Counted from the stretch's first letter, positions 1-11,020 are shown. The stretch: 64,000 nucleotides of DNA from Phragmites australis (GCF_958298935.1 NC_084939.1:3983501-4047500); one strand, 5' to 3'. Notes: generated by a model from the sequence alone, not told the origin. Numbers and translations: made by a program.

Positions 1-304
1 TAATCTGATTAGTGCCTTCATGAAAGACACTCAAAGTAGTCCAGATCTCCCGGGCAGTATGGAGGTGCTGATCCCTATCAAACTCATTCCGACTCAGGTT
101 TGTGAACAAAATATTTCTAGTATTGTTGTTGGCCTCATACTGTTCGATTTGAACCTGAGTTGTGCGAGCAGCAAGGATCTCATAGTTGAAATAAACTACC
201 TCCTAAATTGCACTTCCTTGGCTTAAGAGATAAGCTTCTATGCGCACCTTCCAGTACGAAAAATTACAGCCATCAAACAGCGGAATCTTCCCACTTCTCT
301 CCAT
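1..304 (-). pseudogene. Ty1-copia gag fragment, runs off window start
   Basis: On the minus strand an ATG at 304 opens a frame with copia Gag features: FDGCNFSYWKVRIEAYL near the N-terminus and EIWTTLSVFHEGTNQI near the window edge. Gag forms the particle shell for the element's RNA. One in-frame TAG (after LLSQGSAI) breaks the frame, so this copy cannot make full-length Gag. It lies directly downstream of a primer-binding site and LTR on the same strand, which fixes the element's direction. The remainder of the element lies before base 1. Seen: motifs, stop and context. Inferred: copia family assignment. Confidence 0.75.
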
Positions 305-352
305 GTCGCCTACGAATCACAAAGCTGGTTAAGGTCAACAAGTGATCAAACC

Positions 353-366
353 GGCCCTGATACCAA
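353..366 (-). promoter_or_regulatory. Copia primer-binding site
   Basis: Minus strand reads TTGGTATCAGGGCC immediately after an LTR ending CTACA. Plant copia elements use the 3' end of initiator tRNA-Met as primer (complement TGGTATCAGAGCC). One mismatch is present. Confidence 0.8.
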
Positions 367-367
367 T

Positions 368-1525
368 TGTAGGAATGAGATTGGCGACTAGAGGGGGGGT
401 GAATAGGCGTCTCAACAAATTTCTTACGAAATCGATGATCTTCTCCTATTTGGATCACCAAACGCACCTCAAACTCAAATGGAAGCAAAAAATAGAGAGA
501 AGTTTTAACAGAAGAAAATTGAGGTAACACGACTCCAAGGATGGTATATGAACCATATGTTTCATTTAAGATCAATCCATGTGTATTAGCACTCGAAAGA
601 TTACAACTTGCAAAGAAACAAGAAAAGACGAACACCGAGCAACAAAACTCTCCAAGTTGATTGTCTAAAGGCAAGGAAATTCAAGACCCCATCACATAAG
701 CGTGTGTATGCGATTTTTATGCCTCTAGCAATAATAAGAATGACCTCACAAGGAGCTGAAATTTCAGCCCAAAAACCAAAACGAAAATCAAAACCGGAAA
801 CCAAAAAACTTACAAACTTGTAAGAGAACCAATAGAGGGAAACTAGAAGGAGGGGAATTCAAGCAAATGCAAAAACATAAACTTCATTACTCAAAGAGAT
901 CAGCCCTATTTTAAGCGAATTACAAAGATTTATCTCTCAAAACTATCACCTATTACATAGGTGAAGCACTCATCATTCTCCTCTAAAACACTATCTCTAA
1001 GCTCTCAAATGGGTGGCACAAGGGGGTTCAAGTGGCTAGTTCAAATTCTCCTATAGCCCTACCCCTCTATTTATAGGCCTGAGAAACTTTACCTCTAAGT
1101 TTCCTAGCTTTTCCCAAAACACACCTCTCTTGTAGTACACTTCTACCTATCACCGAGAGCATTGTGATCAATTTTCTTCTCCATTCATTGGACGGCTGTG
1201 GTGCCTTCACGACTTAGATTCGTATCGACGCAAGCTTCACGATGGTGCCACGTACTCCTCCAGTCCGCCAGCACGCTTCTCAAAGTGTGACTCGCCGCCT
1301 TGCTTACACCTTAAGCAAGTGCTTGGATGTCGACGTGTGTACTCCGTCATACGATCCTGACCGCCGGCAAGTCTCTCCCGCTCCCGATCCATCGGGTCGC
1401 CTTGTCACTTGCACCGGCATCCTCTTCGCTCGACTTTATCAACACGACGTCTCCATCCATCTTCCATACTTTGCTTGACCTCCACGTGTTCAGCTAGGAT
1501 CACCCTTGACTCTGTCCAACCTCCT
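368..1525 (-). mobile_element. Copia 5' LTR (minus), truncated at its start
   Basis: The LTR ends in ACA at 368, next to the PBS. Its first ~900 bases (minus reading) match plus-strand 29660-30664, so at least two copies of the family occur here. It contains the run TAGAGGGGGGGTGAATAG near its 3' end. At 1526 another repeat beginning TGTGAAAGG interrupts the family's expected 5' terminus; the 29.63-kb copy shows that terminus as TGTCGACGGCGG. Confidence 0.7.
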
Positions 1526-3632
1526 TGTGAAAGGACAACGATGTCGCCTAGAGGGGGGGGGTGAATAGCCGCTTCCTTAAAATTCAAACAAACTTGCAGC
1601 GGATTAGTAAAAAGCAGAGTCTCCGCACTTTTGCGGACCTTCCGCAAAAAACAAAGGAAGCTCGAATGCAAACTACGTCTAATGAGATCTAGCTCAAACC
1701 AAACTTGGAGATATGCATCTGGAGGTGTTCACTAGTAGATCCACTAAGCACCTGCACTCACAAGTACGCACAACGAAGTAGTTCTAGTGGAAAGCACAAA
1801 TCAAAGCAAGAACTCAAAAGTAAACAAACCAAAGTGGAGATATAAAGATTTGTTTTCCCGAAGTTCGGATTCACTACCATGAATCCTACGTCTCCGTTGA
1901 GGAAGCTCCAACGAGCCAGGTCTATTTGAACCGCTTTCCTCGATTCACTAGCTTGATCTCTTCCCGTGCGGAGACGAGATAGACCTTCAGCAACTTTCCC
2001 ACAGCTCACCACAAGCACAGGAGCTCGCCGGGCGACGTCTAGCCATCTATGAGGCTTCACCTCCAAGAGTAACAAATGCTTCACGAACTTCTTACCAATC
2101 AACTCGAGTACTCAAGATGAGAGTTATGCTCACTTGCTCTCAATCTTCCAATCTCTCAACCCAACTCACTTCACCTCTCAAATTTCACACTAAAAATTGG
2201 AGTGGGAAGAGCTCTATTTGACTTTGGCTTTATGTATCTTCGTAGGGAGCACCAGCAGCAGCTCAAAGAGAGGGTGAGGGGGGTATTTATACCCAATCCC
2301 TAAAAACTAGCTATTACACCTGAGAAATGCGAAAACTCTGCAAAAATGTGAACACTCCGCAAAAGTTTGCAGACACTTCGGATTTTAACACCGTTGGTTG
2401 AAAAACTAGCCATTAGACTTGGAATTTGCAGACCTTCCGCAAAAATAAGGACTCTCCACAAAAAATATGCGGACTCTCCGCAAAAATGTGCGGAGTCTTC
2501 GTAGTCTAACAAAACAGCACAGCTTACCTTCTGAAAAATGGCAATAACTTTTGATCCCTAAGTTCGATTTCGACGAATTCGGACTCTATGAAAAGCTTAT
2601 TCAAAGGACTACACATCTCAACTGAATTCATGATCTTAAATACATAGGATCAAACTAGGAACTCTCCGAAACCCAATTCGGACACTTCCACACTTTCCGC
2701 ACCAGGCTCCTAAAGCAAACTCTCACTTTGGGTTTGGTTACAAATTCTTGAGCACTAAGACACGACAATTAGCTCTACGTTACATCCCTCTTAATAGTGC
2801 GGTATACATATACTCAAATTCAAAGATAAAAGTCGTTTGAACCAATTTGAGCCTTTGAATACCTTCAAGTACCACTTCTATCTTTCAAACCTTGAGGGTT
2901 GCCAACTTCTATATAATGTTCACTCCATCTCTTCTTGATTCTTTATATGATTTATGTGAATCACTTATAGCTTCCCATGGCCTCACATGATCCATTGGCA
3001 CAAAGCCTTAACTCGCTCTTCACCACCGCCTTGGTCCTTCGACGCTAAGCCATTTGCTTACCCTTCACCAAAGAATGGTCCATCGCAGCAAAGTCTTGCT
3101 TGCCCTTCACCCTCTCGTCATAGAAAACCATTTTGTATCCGACATCTTCAATAAATTCAATTTATCATATATAAAGTCTAATCTTGTTCTTCACTCTTGG
3201 CATATATGATTTCAATTCAACTTATGTCTTCTTATGGATCCTAACCCTAACTCACTCTCAAGCATAAAATACATGAGTTAGTCCATAAAACCTAATTAAC
3301 AATGGCATACCTTTAGTTACTTGATTTCCACAAGTAAGTTAGCCTTTCACACTTATCGTCAATCTTCTATGAGCTTTTTTTCTTTCTTTTTATGAGCATT
3401 ATTAAGATCTTAATGACTTTGATGTAATTCGTTGAACTCATGGCAATTCCCAATGAATCCATACTTCTTCATTTATGCATCTCCTAATGAATAACCTAAT
3501 AACAATTCTCAACATAATTATTAGTCTATAGGTATTATCATTATTATCATTAACTTATCCGAGCATCACTTAGAGCTCATTCATCTTGATGCATATCTCT
3601 TCTCCATGCATCGCTTATGAAACAACCTACTA
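1526..3632 (-). repeat. Second LTR-like repeat, unclassified
   Basis: Non-coding sequence starting TGTGAAAGGACAACG and carrying the same G-run motif (TAGAGGGGGGGGGTGAATAG, 1551-1570 area) as the adjacent copia LTR. It also holds dispersed TCCGCAAAA-type short repeats at 1625-1650 and 2330-2510. No long ORF, PBS or TSD could be fixed, so the right boundary (an ACTAACA near 3632) is a guess. Confidence 0.4.
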
Positions 3633-3819
3633 ACAATGGTGGCTCGTGGGTCTCATTTCCATGGCCGGGGTCTTCACTTGAGTCTTCTCCCTGGCCGTGA
3701 TCGCCGGTGGCAAGACAGGACAGACAGAGGGCTCCATGCTTCCCTGCAGCTAGCGGGCCAATCGCGAGGACCTTTAACCGAGTCCTTTCCACGGCGTGAT
3801 TTGCGGGTCAGCCTTTATC

Positions 3820-4160
3820 ATTTTTCTTCGTTCGTTCAATTTAAAAAAGCAGCATAAGAAAAACAGTCTGAGGATACTCGCGTCATAGATACATTTCATT
3901 TCAATGGTCACAAAAAAAAAAGTGAGCCCGACTTCAAGGAAAAGAAGACTGGCGACTTCTTTACATAGAGCACTATTTCCCATGCATAAAAGAAGACAGG
4001 CAACTTCTTTACATAGTATATCTGGTAATAATAAATAATAATAGCTTTACATGCAAATTTTGTAGTACAAACATCACCCACGCAAACCATTCTCGGATAA
4101 GGATATGATTTTTGTCTTCGAAGCTTCATGCAGCACTATTTCCCATATCTGTTTTTTTTA
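3820..4160. repeat. Dispersed repeat R1, copy 1
   Basis: Matches 37540-37840 at high identity (shared stretches such as GAGGATACTCGCGTC and AGCTTCATGCAGCAC). Each copy lies on the 3' side of a LACS gene fragment, so R1 is probably old 3' flank of LACS that was duplicated with it. It has no coding potential. Confidence 0.7.
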
Positions 4161-4223
4161 AAAATTTTATTAACTCTTATAGTTACATCAGAAAGGAGCC
4201 AGCCTCTAGGTTAGTTGAAGAAG

Positions 4224-4650
4224 ACTTTTACGGTACACCTAAATAAGTACATGCCGTCTATTTTCTTCATCCGGTGATTTAGATTGGCCTAATGATACTC
4301 TATCGCCCACAAGTATCATAGGTATCATTAAAGAGTATCATAGGTATCATAAGGGTAGGATTGGAAAAAAATATGATAAACTTGTAAATTATATGTTTAA
4401 TTAGGGAAGGTCAAAATGTTAGTTTATTCTTCGGATAAGCTTTCACTTATTCTGTTCATTTCATTTATTAGGGTTTTCACCCTCCGTCGGCCGGTCGATG
4501 ATGGGTGACGAAGGTCCGAAGTCCGGCCAGTCAATGACGTAATTACCCCTAAGGGTACCAAGATAATTACAATAATACCTACTAAAATGGACGGTTGGAT
4601 CACAACAATGATACTCTCCACCATCTAGTATCATGGTGTACTGTAAAGGT
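4224..4650. mobile_element. MITE-like element with ~16-bp inverted ends
   Basis: Left end ACTTTTACGGTACACC and the reverse complement of the right end ACCTTTACAGTACACC match at 14 of 16 bases. The interior is AT-rich with repeated TATCATAGGTATCAT and TGATACTCT motifs. It sits between repeat R1 and the LACS exons, where the LACS 3' exons would be expected. I could not resolve a TSD. Confidence 0.5.
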
Positions 4651-4726
4651 TCTCTAGTTGAATCGGAGCATAATTAAGTGCTCAAGTACTTAGGTTTAGT
4701 TTTTGTTGGCTTCAATTGGCGTACCG

Positions 4727-5523
4727 ATGCAACGAGAGGGGACAGCGTGTATGCGCTTTCCAGGACCTCAACTGCTACATACTCTCCCTGGGATAGCTTG
4801 AAGATGTTCTTCTTTCTGTCGATGATCTTCATCGTCCCATCGGGTTGCCACTCTCCAATATCACCTGCATACATAATTAAGGTGATGGCAAGTTTCTGAC
4901 AAATTAATCATCTTCACTAACTGATCATTCAGTAAGCTAGAAGGAAGTGAGAAATAATTCTGCACCTGTATGGAACCAGCCATCTGAGAACACTTCTTCA
5001 GTGAGGTCAGGGCGCTTGTAGTACCCCGAGAACAAGGTGTGGCCCCTCAAGCAGATCTCACCCCGGGGCGTGTCTGATAGCGCGTCGTAGCTCATTTCAG
5101 GGACGGACTCCAGTCATGCCTCGATCGTCGTGACAGGAGGGCCAACTGTTCCAATCATTGAGAAAACATTGGCAATAGACGTGAAGCATCCTGCACAACT
5201 CTCTGTGAGCCCTGCATATCAATATGACAAGTGAGGCCACATGGTTCTCAAGACCAGACCTGTAACTAGACTACTAGAGTTCTGTTAAGAATTTAAGAAA
5301 TCCAATACTGATTTGGACAATGAAGAAACATTGGTTGGCATATTGCCATCCATAAGAACCGAACTGAATCGTGCTAAAATGCTAATATGGTCTGAAGCTC
5401 TTACCGTATCCTTGTACAAAGACACTGCAGCTGGTTACCCGCATGAACTCTTCGATGTGCCTTGGCAAAGGTGCTGCTCCTGCTAGCATGAGATGTATAC
5501 GGCCTCCAAGTCCTTCCTTTATC
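4727..5523 (-). pseudogene. Long-chain acyl-CoA synthetase pseudogene, internal exons
   Basis: Three consecutive LACS exons in correct minus-strand order: 5405-5523 (HLMLAGAAPLPRHIEEFM...QGYG), 4966-5211 (LTESCAGCF...GWFHTG) and 4727-4867 (DIGEWQPDG...KIIDRKKNIFKLSQGEYVAVE). Joins are phase-correct (QGYG|LTES and FHTG|DIGEW) with GT-AG borders. LACS enzymes activate fatty acids to acyl-CoA for cuticle, lipid and beta-oxidation pathways. DRKKNIFKLSQGEYVAVE is the conserved C-terminal AMP-binding signature. Exon 4966-5211 has an in-frame TGA (EA*LESVPEM), where CGA is the likely original. The 5' part ends at a duplication breakpoint (~5523) and the 3' exons are missing here, but 3' exons of the same family occur at 38177-38468. 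A dead fragment. Confidence 0.9.
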
Positions 5524-5538
5524 TGCTCCTGCTAGCAT
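5524..5538 (+). repeat. 15-bp templated filler at duplication breakpoint
   Basis: TGCTCCTGCTAGCAT repeats exactly a stretch 49 bases away inside the LACS exon (5475-5489). It sits between the end of LACS homology and the start of the segment shared with 21369 onward. Confidence 0.75.
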
Positions 5539-5718
5539 CAGATATAATTCACGTAAATGAACCATTTCTTCAGTTTCAGACATTACCTGTTTAATTTCAC
5601 TGCATCTAAGTCTCGATCATGATATTTTGAGGCTAAATCACTTAAGCATTGTCCTCTATCATATTGTCATTCTTATCTTACCCACTATAACTCTTCTCTT
5701 TTACCCGTTCACCTTTAG

Positions 5719-6121
5719 GCATCATTAACAATTGACCTGGGTGAAGAGAAAAAGGAGTTGCTGCATTCTGAGTTAGAGATGTATAGAAGGAAAAAAAATT
5801 GAGTCACTGGTTAATCTGCAACAAGAACGAAATGGCCTGATCGAACCGAAGAAAGACCTCGCCATACAGCCTGGAATGTATGTTTCGCTTCCTCCCAGAG
5901 TGCCAGCTACAGTTGCAGGAGACAATGATCCCTGCGAAGACACCACTACTTCAACCTCAGAAACAGGGCAACGCAGCCTGACAAACAACACCAGTAGCAA
6001 TAAGCACAATAATTCAGGTCATCGAAGGAGAAACCGAGCTAACGCTTCTAGAAGACAACCTCACAGCCAGGCTTCTACGCAACAATGGCAGATGAAAGGA
6101 GCAGACACTTCACACCAATAA
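5719..6121 (+). pseudogene. RNF25-like gene, isolated last exon (copy 1)
   Basis: After a TTTAG acceptor the frame reads ASLTIDLGEEKKELLHSELEM and, after a frameshift, LQQERNGLIEPKK and a Ser/Thr/Asn- and basic-rich tail ending KGADTSHQ. It duplicates the last exon at 21562-21967, which sits in a longer decayed RWD-RING gene. Here only the last exon is present, abutting a LACS fragment on the other strand, so it has no promoter or RING domain. An extra A in the A-run after GAAGG (about 5790-5797) shifts the frame and gives an immediate TGA. Copy 2 has a different lesion, so the two decayed separately after duplication. Confidence 0.8.
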
Positions 6122-6497
6122 CATTGAAGCAATGAAGAGGTTGAATGTGAATTGTTGTTTTTTTTATCAGTTATGTATATTGATGGTGTGCCCTGCCTTC
6201 CTTTCATATTTTATCCAACCAAAGCTCTTGATTCAGCAGCATGATTTTAACGCTGTCGTTGTGACCGAGAGTTAGAGGACTATGCATAGCATATTGGTAC
6301 TCTGGAGTTTATTAAAGAGAGAACAATGCACTGGAGTTAATGTCAATGCAAAGTTGAGGCTAGCTTCTGCTGCGTAACGCGAATATAAAACTGCCACGTA
6401 ACACGAATATAAATCTTGCATGCTTTAATCTTACTTGTACTAGACAAGTTTTGTTTCATTCATTATCAAGAACTCAATTGGAGTAATTTGTAATAAA
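6122..6497. other. 3' flank, no gene
   Basis: AT-rich flank. The stretch around 6172-6250 (GTATATTGATG...) has a diverged second copy at 9775-9850, suggesting an older tandem duplication of RLP-associated sequence. Nothing coding is seen. Confidence 0.4.
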
Positions 6498-6950
6498 TCA
6501 CGAAAAAGGTGAGATACTCTGTTTATAAAAACTTTCTGCATGAGTCACAACAATGGACGTCTTCCCAACGTTGCTGCTTGCAATTTCTGTTTGAATCACA
6601 ATGACTGATTGACAGTTCATGTATTCATAGATAAACACACAATCCATCTGGGTTGTGTTGCGGAGTTGAAGCTCGCGGACGTGGCCAGTCCGGTTGCTGC
6701 ACCGGACGCCTCTCCACCGGCAACAGTCCTGCTCACGGTCATCTCGCCGCCATGAGTTGAGGCGGCCTGCCCGGTCGCTGGCGATACCTTGCTTGAAGGC
6801 CAGCAAGGCGTCCCTCTCGCGCGGTGTGCACAAGCCGTCGCCGGCCGTGTTGCCCGGCCGGATTTGCAGGAGCGAGTGAACGGTGGTTGTGAGGATGACG
6901 AGCACGACGAGGCACCGGTGCAAGAAGCTGGCGGCGGTGGCGGTAGCCAT
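6498..6950 (-). CDS. N-terminal-only LRR receptor-like protein (RLP-A)
   Basis: ATG at 6950 opens 150 codons. Residues 1-27 form a hydrophobic signal peptide (SFLHRCLVVLVILTT core). Residues ~38-90 are the LRRNT_2 cap of plant LRR receptors: CTPRERDALLAFKQGI and DCCRWRGVRCSNRTGHV. The frame then leaves RLP homology (after VRELQLRN) and ends without LRRs, transmembrane helix or tail. Full grass RLPs run about 900-1000 residues, so this is a truncated gene that could at most give a small secreted protein. A consensus TATA box lies ~107 bases upstream. The same frame is open in the duplicate at 22469-22870. Whether it is expressed cannot be told. Confidence 0.75.
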   Translation of the reverse strand: MATATAASFLHRCLVVLVILTTTVHSLLQIRPGNTAGDGLCTPRERDALLAFKQGIASDRAGRLNSWRRDDREQDCCRWRGVRCSNRTGHVRELQLRNTTQMDCVFIYEYMNCQSVIVIQTEIASSNVGKTSIVVTHAESFYKQSISPFS

Positions 6951-7056
6951 ACTGGTGGACGCGTTCCCTCGCAGTTACTCTTCAGTACATGCGCGCTTGA
7001 CTTACTCTGTCTATCCTGCATGTGCGGTCTGGCGGAGCAAGTCGCCTCGATGCTTT

Positions 7057-7065
7057 CTATTTATA
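7057..7065 (-). promoter_or_regulatory. TATA box of RLP-A
   Basis: Minus strand CTATAAATAG-type sequence (plus CTATTTATA) about 107 bases upstream of the RLP-A ATG. Conserved in copy 2 at 22977-22985. Confidence 0.6.
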
Positions 7066-7179
7066 CACCGTATTTGCCGTAAGGGATACTAGGATATCTA
7101 TCAAAAGCAATGTACGTGACACTACCACAATTTCATAACATAGAGCCTAACGCATCATGAGGATTAATTTCATACTAGA

Positions 7180-9000
7180 ATAATTCGTATATTTCCAACA
7201 GAAGTCGGATAATCTAGCGATGGTGGAAGGCAGCGCGTGGGATGGCGAGGCAGCGGGGGCACCACCCACCACAGTCACAGAGGATCGCCAATGGGTGAGG
7301 TTGACGGCAGAAGCAAAACAGTGAAGGTGTTGGGAAACGGGTACGCTACGCTAGCGTAAAACAAAAGTTCTATCATGTTCATCTAGGAAACCATGTGAGT
7401 AGGCGATCATGTATCGTTATCACTAGATGCACATTGCAGCGAAAAAAGAGTTGGAGAAGACTGGTCTAATGTCGTGCGCATGAGTGTAGAGAAAGTAGTC
7501 AATCTCTTTACGAACTGGTCGGCTCCTCCTTGCGTCCTTGTCGCCGATCAGTACAGCAACAACAACAACAGCAGCAGCAACGCCACAACGATATCCACAT
7601 GTCCAGGGGTGGAACACTGTACGCTGGTGTGCTGGCACCGTGCACCTAGCTAGGGATTTGTGGGGAGGTCACGTGGAGACGGCTAGAGTTTCGGGGTGAT
7701 GGAATTTGTTTCTCCCATAGCCCCGCGACTTCACTTATATAGACCCCACTAATAGACTGCCATATGTTGGAAGTCTATTATAGTTCTAATCCCTCGTATA
7801 TCATTATCCGCAAGGCTCACACACGGATCCAATCTGATTTAAAGATTACCTTAGGGTATATCATCAACAAGAGGCCATGTAGTGGATTGGGACTGGAGTA
7901 GATCGATCTGCTTGTGGAAGACAATGACTTATACAAGGTTGAGCCAGATGCAGGCAGACGGTTGGATCTACATCCGATGGTCACAAAAATGAATGAATTT
8001 GCGGTGAAAAAAATCCTGCGAATGTTAACTAGAAAATCTGTACAAACTTTATGGTGTTACAAATCTAATAGTCTTACAAACATTTTTGTTCACAAGGGTG
8101 TAAAAAACTTCTATATAGAAAGTGTAACAAGAAGCTGGACTTGCAATTTTGGCACTGCACTGCAAAAAACGTCTATAAGGAACGGTGATAGTCTAAGAGG
8201 GAGAGTGAATTAGGGTTTCTAAAATTAATTAGCTTAAATCAATAAGATAAATCTAAATCAATTTCTATCTAATTATAATTTAGATTTATTTAGTGCGGTA
8301 CTCCATCGTAATAAGTTTTCACCCTAGGTTCCAATCCTACAGCTACACATAGAAATTCTAGAAAAGGTAAATGTGAAAATTAAATGATGCAATAAATAAG
8401 TGCAAAATATAAATGAGTTAGAGAGCGCAAACTCAGCATGATGATTTTTCCCTTGGTATCGGTTTTGCCGCTCACCTCTAATCCACGTTGGAGTCCCTCA
8501 CAAGTGCCAAGCTCCCTACTCGGCTACTCCAATGATTCTAGCCGTTAGAGCTCCCCTCACGCCGGTGGGTCTCCTACTAGGTCTCACCCCTGATTCCCAC
8601 TGCTCGTCTTCACTATGGTAGTGCTTCACCACTCTGGCACAGGCCACTCCTTCTTCTTACAAGGCTTGCGACCGCTCCACAAACTCAATTGGAGGGTCTC
8701 ACAAGACTATACCGCTACCAAACCATCTAGGTACCAGCAAGCACCAAGAGTAATAAGTGTGGATCACTCACTTGATTCATTCTATTCTAATTACCTAGCT
8801 AGATTCAGACTAGGCCTAAACTAACACTATTCATCCTTAATCTTATGCTAATTATCTTGATCTTTAATATTATTACCAAAGTGCCTCAATCTCTCCAATA
8901 TGTGTGTAAGCTTTCCAACGAGTGAGAGCACCTTCAAATGACAGAGCAATATGGTATAATACATAGGGATAACCTAAAAAATTAGCCGTTGAAGGGGAGA
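7180..9000. repeat. LTR-like non-coding repeat tract
   Basis: No credible gene. 7200-7870 has a CAACAACAACAACAGCAGC run and a possible promoter stretch (CACTTATATAGACCCC). 8210-8960 resembles retroelement leader DNA with C/T-rich segments (CTCACGCCGGTGGGTCTCC). The whole tract is repeated at 24030-25830. Confidence 0.45.
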
Positions 9001-9064
9001 AACTAGTCGTTGGTCTGTAAAACGGGAGCACCAAGGACAATCGGTGGGTCACCAGAGGCTTTAA

Positions 9065-9569
9065 GGGGTTGTTTGGTTTTCGCCCCTAGGAAGCCATGCA
9101 AAAATTGGGGTCATGCTAAAATTTGGCCATGTCATGTAGTGTTTGGTTTGAGGCTATCCGTCTATTTTGATGGGCTTAAAAGCGGCTTTTTCCTGAAAAG
9201 AGCCAGAAGCTATCCAAGCGGCTGACTTTTGAACCAGCTTCTGGTGTTTTTTGGTGTGCTAAGAAGATAAAAGTTTATTGTAAAAGCCAACAACTAAAAT
9301 TCAACAGCCACAACCACTTCCTCAGCTAGCTAGAAGCTCCGAAGCCGCAACCTATCCAAATGAGGCCTAAGTCAAAATTTTGGCTGGCCAAAAATCGAAG
9401 CGGCCATTTTAGATGCTAAAATCTTATCTAGCTTTGCTATAGAAAATATTTAGCCAGCCAATTTTTCAGTACGCGGCTAAATTTTGGCCTTGATCCAAAC
9501 AAAAGCTAAATTTTTGAGATGTGATCAAAGTTTTACTTGGCTTCTTAGGAGCAAGAACCAAACAGCCCC
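9065..9569. mobile_element. Tourist-type MITE (PIF/Harbinger), copy 1
   Basis: Ends GGGGTTGTTTGGTTTTCGCC and, inverted, GGGGCTGTTTGGTTCTTGCT. Flanked on both sides by TAA, the target duplication expected of PIF/Harbinger. Compared with copy 2 (25885-26466) it lacks ~90 internal bases. Confidence 0.75.
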
Positions 9570-9950
9570 TAATTCCAAATCAACTTAGAAAGTTGCACCG
9601 AACTATCAGGTGAGGTCGTCGGATAGTACGGTAGCATTAATCTTTAAAAAATGGCTCTCAGGACAATTACCACCTTACTGTCTGCTGCATCTGTTTTTCC
9701 TTGGGCGTACACGAGCAATCTGCTAGGTAGCAATTGTAGAGGAGATTTCTGGGAAGTTCGTTCTATCAGTCGTGTATATTGATGTTGTGCCATGCTCTGT
9801 TTTCTTCATACTTACCCGACCAAAGGCTCATGCGAAAGCAGAACGCTTTCTGCAAAAACTGGCTGTTTATTCCTTCTTCCCAAAGTTGGTACTGTAGATG
9901 TACTGATGACTCCCTCTTTTTTCCCTTATTGGCTATCAACAATACAACTG

Positions 9951-10137
9951 AAAAAAAAAAACTCGATCACGGGAAGAAACCCCTTGGCTTCGTCTTAAAG
10001 AGGGGAGTACCGAACCTTAGTTAATTAGAAAACTCGTTGAAACCAATTTTCAAAGAGGTACCCACTTTTTACTAGCACACGAGTTAGGAGTTTAGATAGA
10101 CAGACTCTTAGCTGGAGACTCTATCAACTGAGCTATC
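9951..10137 (-). mobile_element. SINE-like element, copy 1
   Basis: Minus strand begins GATAGCTCAGTTGATAGAG, a good tRNA-type box A, and ends ~187 bases later in a run of 11 T. Some grass SINEs (e.g. p-SINE1) end in T runs. Box B is degenerate, and no TSD is visible because flanks differ at its head. Its head is also the right edge of the segmental duplication. Confidence 0.55.
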
Positions 10138-10948
10138 CCTCGAGGGAGAGGTACACTAGGCTTGTTAGGTTCCAAAACCAACAAGATGCAACTGGGTGTT
10201 GAAAGCTATTGGAGGAGAGATAGAGCTCCTCAAGGTTTGTAAGGTTAAGGTGTGGGAGCGATTGGTTTGCACTTGTTAGCGAGCAATCATCGAGAATAAG
10301 GACCCTCAAAGAAGGCAACATATTCACCATATACGGCCAGTTAGTTACCATGCTAAGATTTACTGACTCCATGTTGAGGTACTGCAACAAAGGTAGGTGT
10401 GTTAACCACGAGAGATCAGTGGAGTACATGTACTGCTGCTGCGAACTAGTGTTTGAAAGATCAAGATAGTGCAGCTTTGAGAGGTTGCCAAGCTGAGGAG
10501 GCACCCTACCGGAAAACGGTATGCTAGAGAGGTTAAGATATCTTAGGTTCTTGAAAGATCCTAGGAACTCCGGGACTTGGCCGGTCGACCCCTGGAGGCT
10601 GTTCATGCTGACATCGACATATTCAAGATGCTGCAAGGAGAGCAGAGAACGACTTATCTCTCCGGTCAGACCTCCGCCTCCGAGGTGCAGCTCGAGGACA
10701 TGGCCCGTAAGGTTGCTGCACTGGACTCCTCCCCATTGGCAGCAGTCATGCTCATCTTCTGGCTGCCATGACGCCAGGAGGCCCCCGGGGTCGCTGGTGA
10801 TGCCTTGCTTGAACGCCAGGAGGGCGTCCCTCTCCTTGGGCGCACAGGCGGCGCCCGCGTGGACGCCGGTGAAGGAAGAGGAAGCAGCTGCTACGATGAC
10901 TACGAGGAGCAGGAAACCGGCGATGGACATGCTGAAAGCTAGCATCAT
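10133..10948 (-). pseudogene. LRR receptor-like protein, N-terminal half (RLP-B)
   Basis: The frame is open upstream but the first true ATG is at 10948 (MMLAFSMSIAGFLLLVV), giving 271 codons. A signal peptide (~1-30) is followed by the LRRNT_2 cap (APKERDALLAFKQGI, DCCQWGGVQCSNLTGHV). Four to six LRRs follow (YLNLSSIPFSGRVPPQLGNL, LHYLDLSNTS, LEELYLSSNSF). RLPs are cell-surface receptors that pair with SOBIR1/BAK1-type kinases in immunity or development. The frame stops at TSLVYLSLEG because the SINE-like head supplies TAG. The transmembrane C-terminus is missing. The matching half, without an N-terminus, lies at 27718-29628. No internal stops, so the break is recent or the product tolerated. 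Confidence 0.85.
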
Positions 10949-11011
10949 ATCGATTTTCAGGTGTTTTTGCAGCCGTCGGCGATTTGTAGGCAGCACCGCA
11001 GCACCACGCTG

Positions 11012-11020
11012 CTATATTAA
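11012..11020 (-). promoter_or_regulatory. TATA box of RLP-B
   Basis: Minus strand TTAATATAG, ~65 bases upstream of the ATG at 10948. This spacing supports that ATG over the open frame further upstream. Confidence 0.5.

Larger units (their letters stand above)
5537..10137. repeat. Segmental duplication, copy 1
   Basis: Collinear with 21369-27033 at high nucleotide identity throughout. It contains the RNF25-like last exon, an N-terminal RLP, LTR-like repeats, a Tourist MITE and a SINE-like element. Main differences are a ~0.94-kb insertion in copy 2 (23087-24030) and a ~90-bp stretch inside the MITE present only in copy 2. Confidence 0.92.

Noticed and set aside
6617..7021. 134-codon frame MQDRQSKSS... 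upstream of RLP-A
   Set aside because: Overlaps the RLP-A signal peptide and cap in another frame. The real frame has the conserved LRRNT motifs.
10085..10137. Possible tRNA gene (GATAGCTCAGTTGATAGAG on minus)
   Set aside because: Box A only; no cloverleaf, anticodon stem or box B. A SINE-like reading with a T-tail is better.
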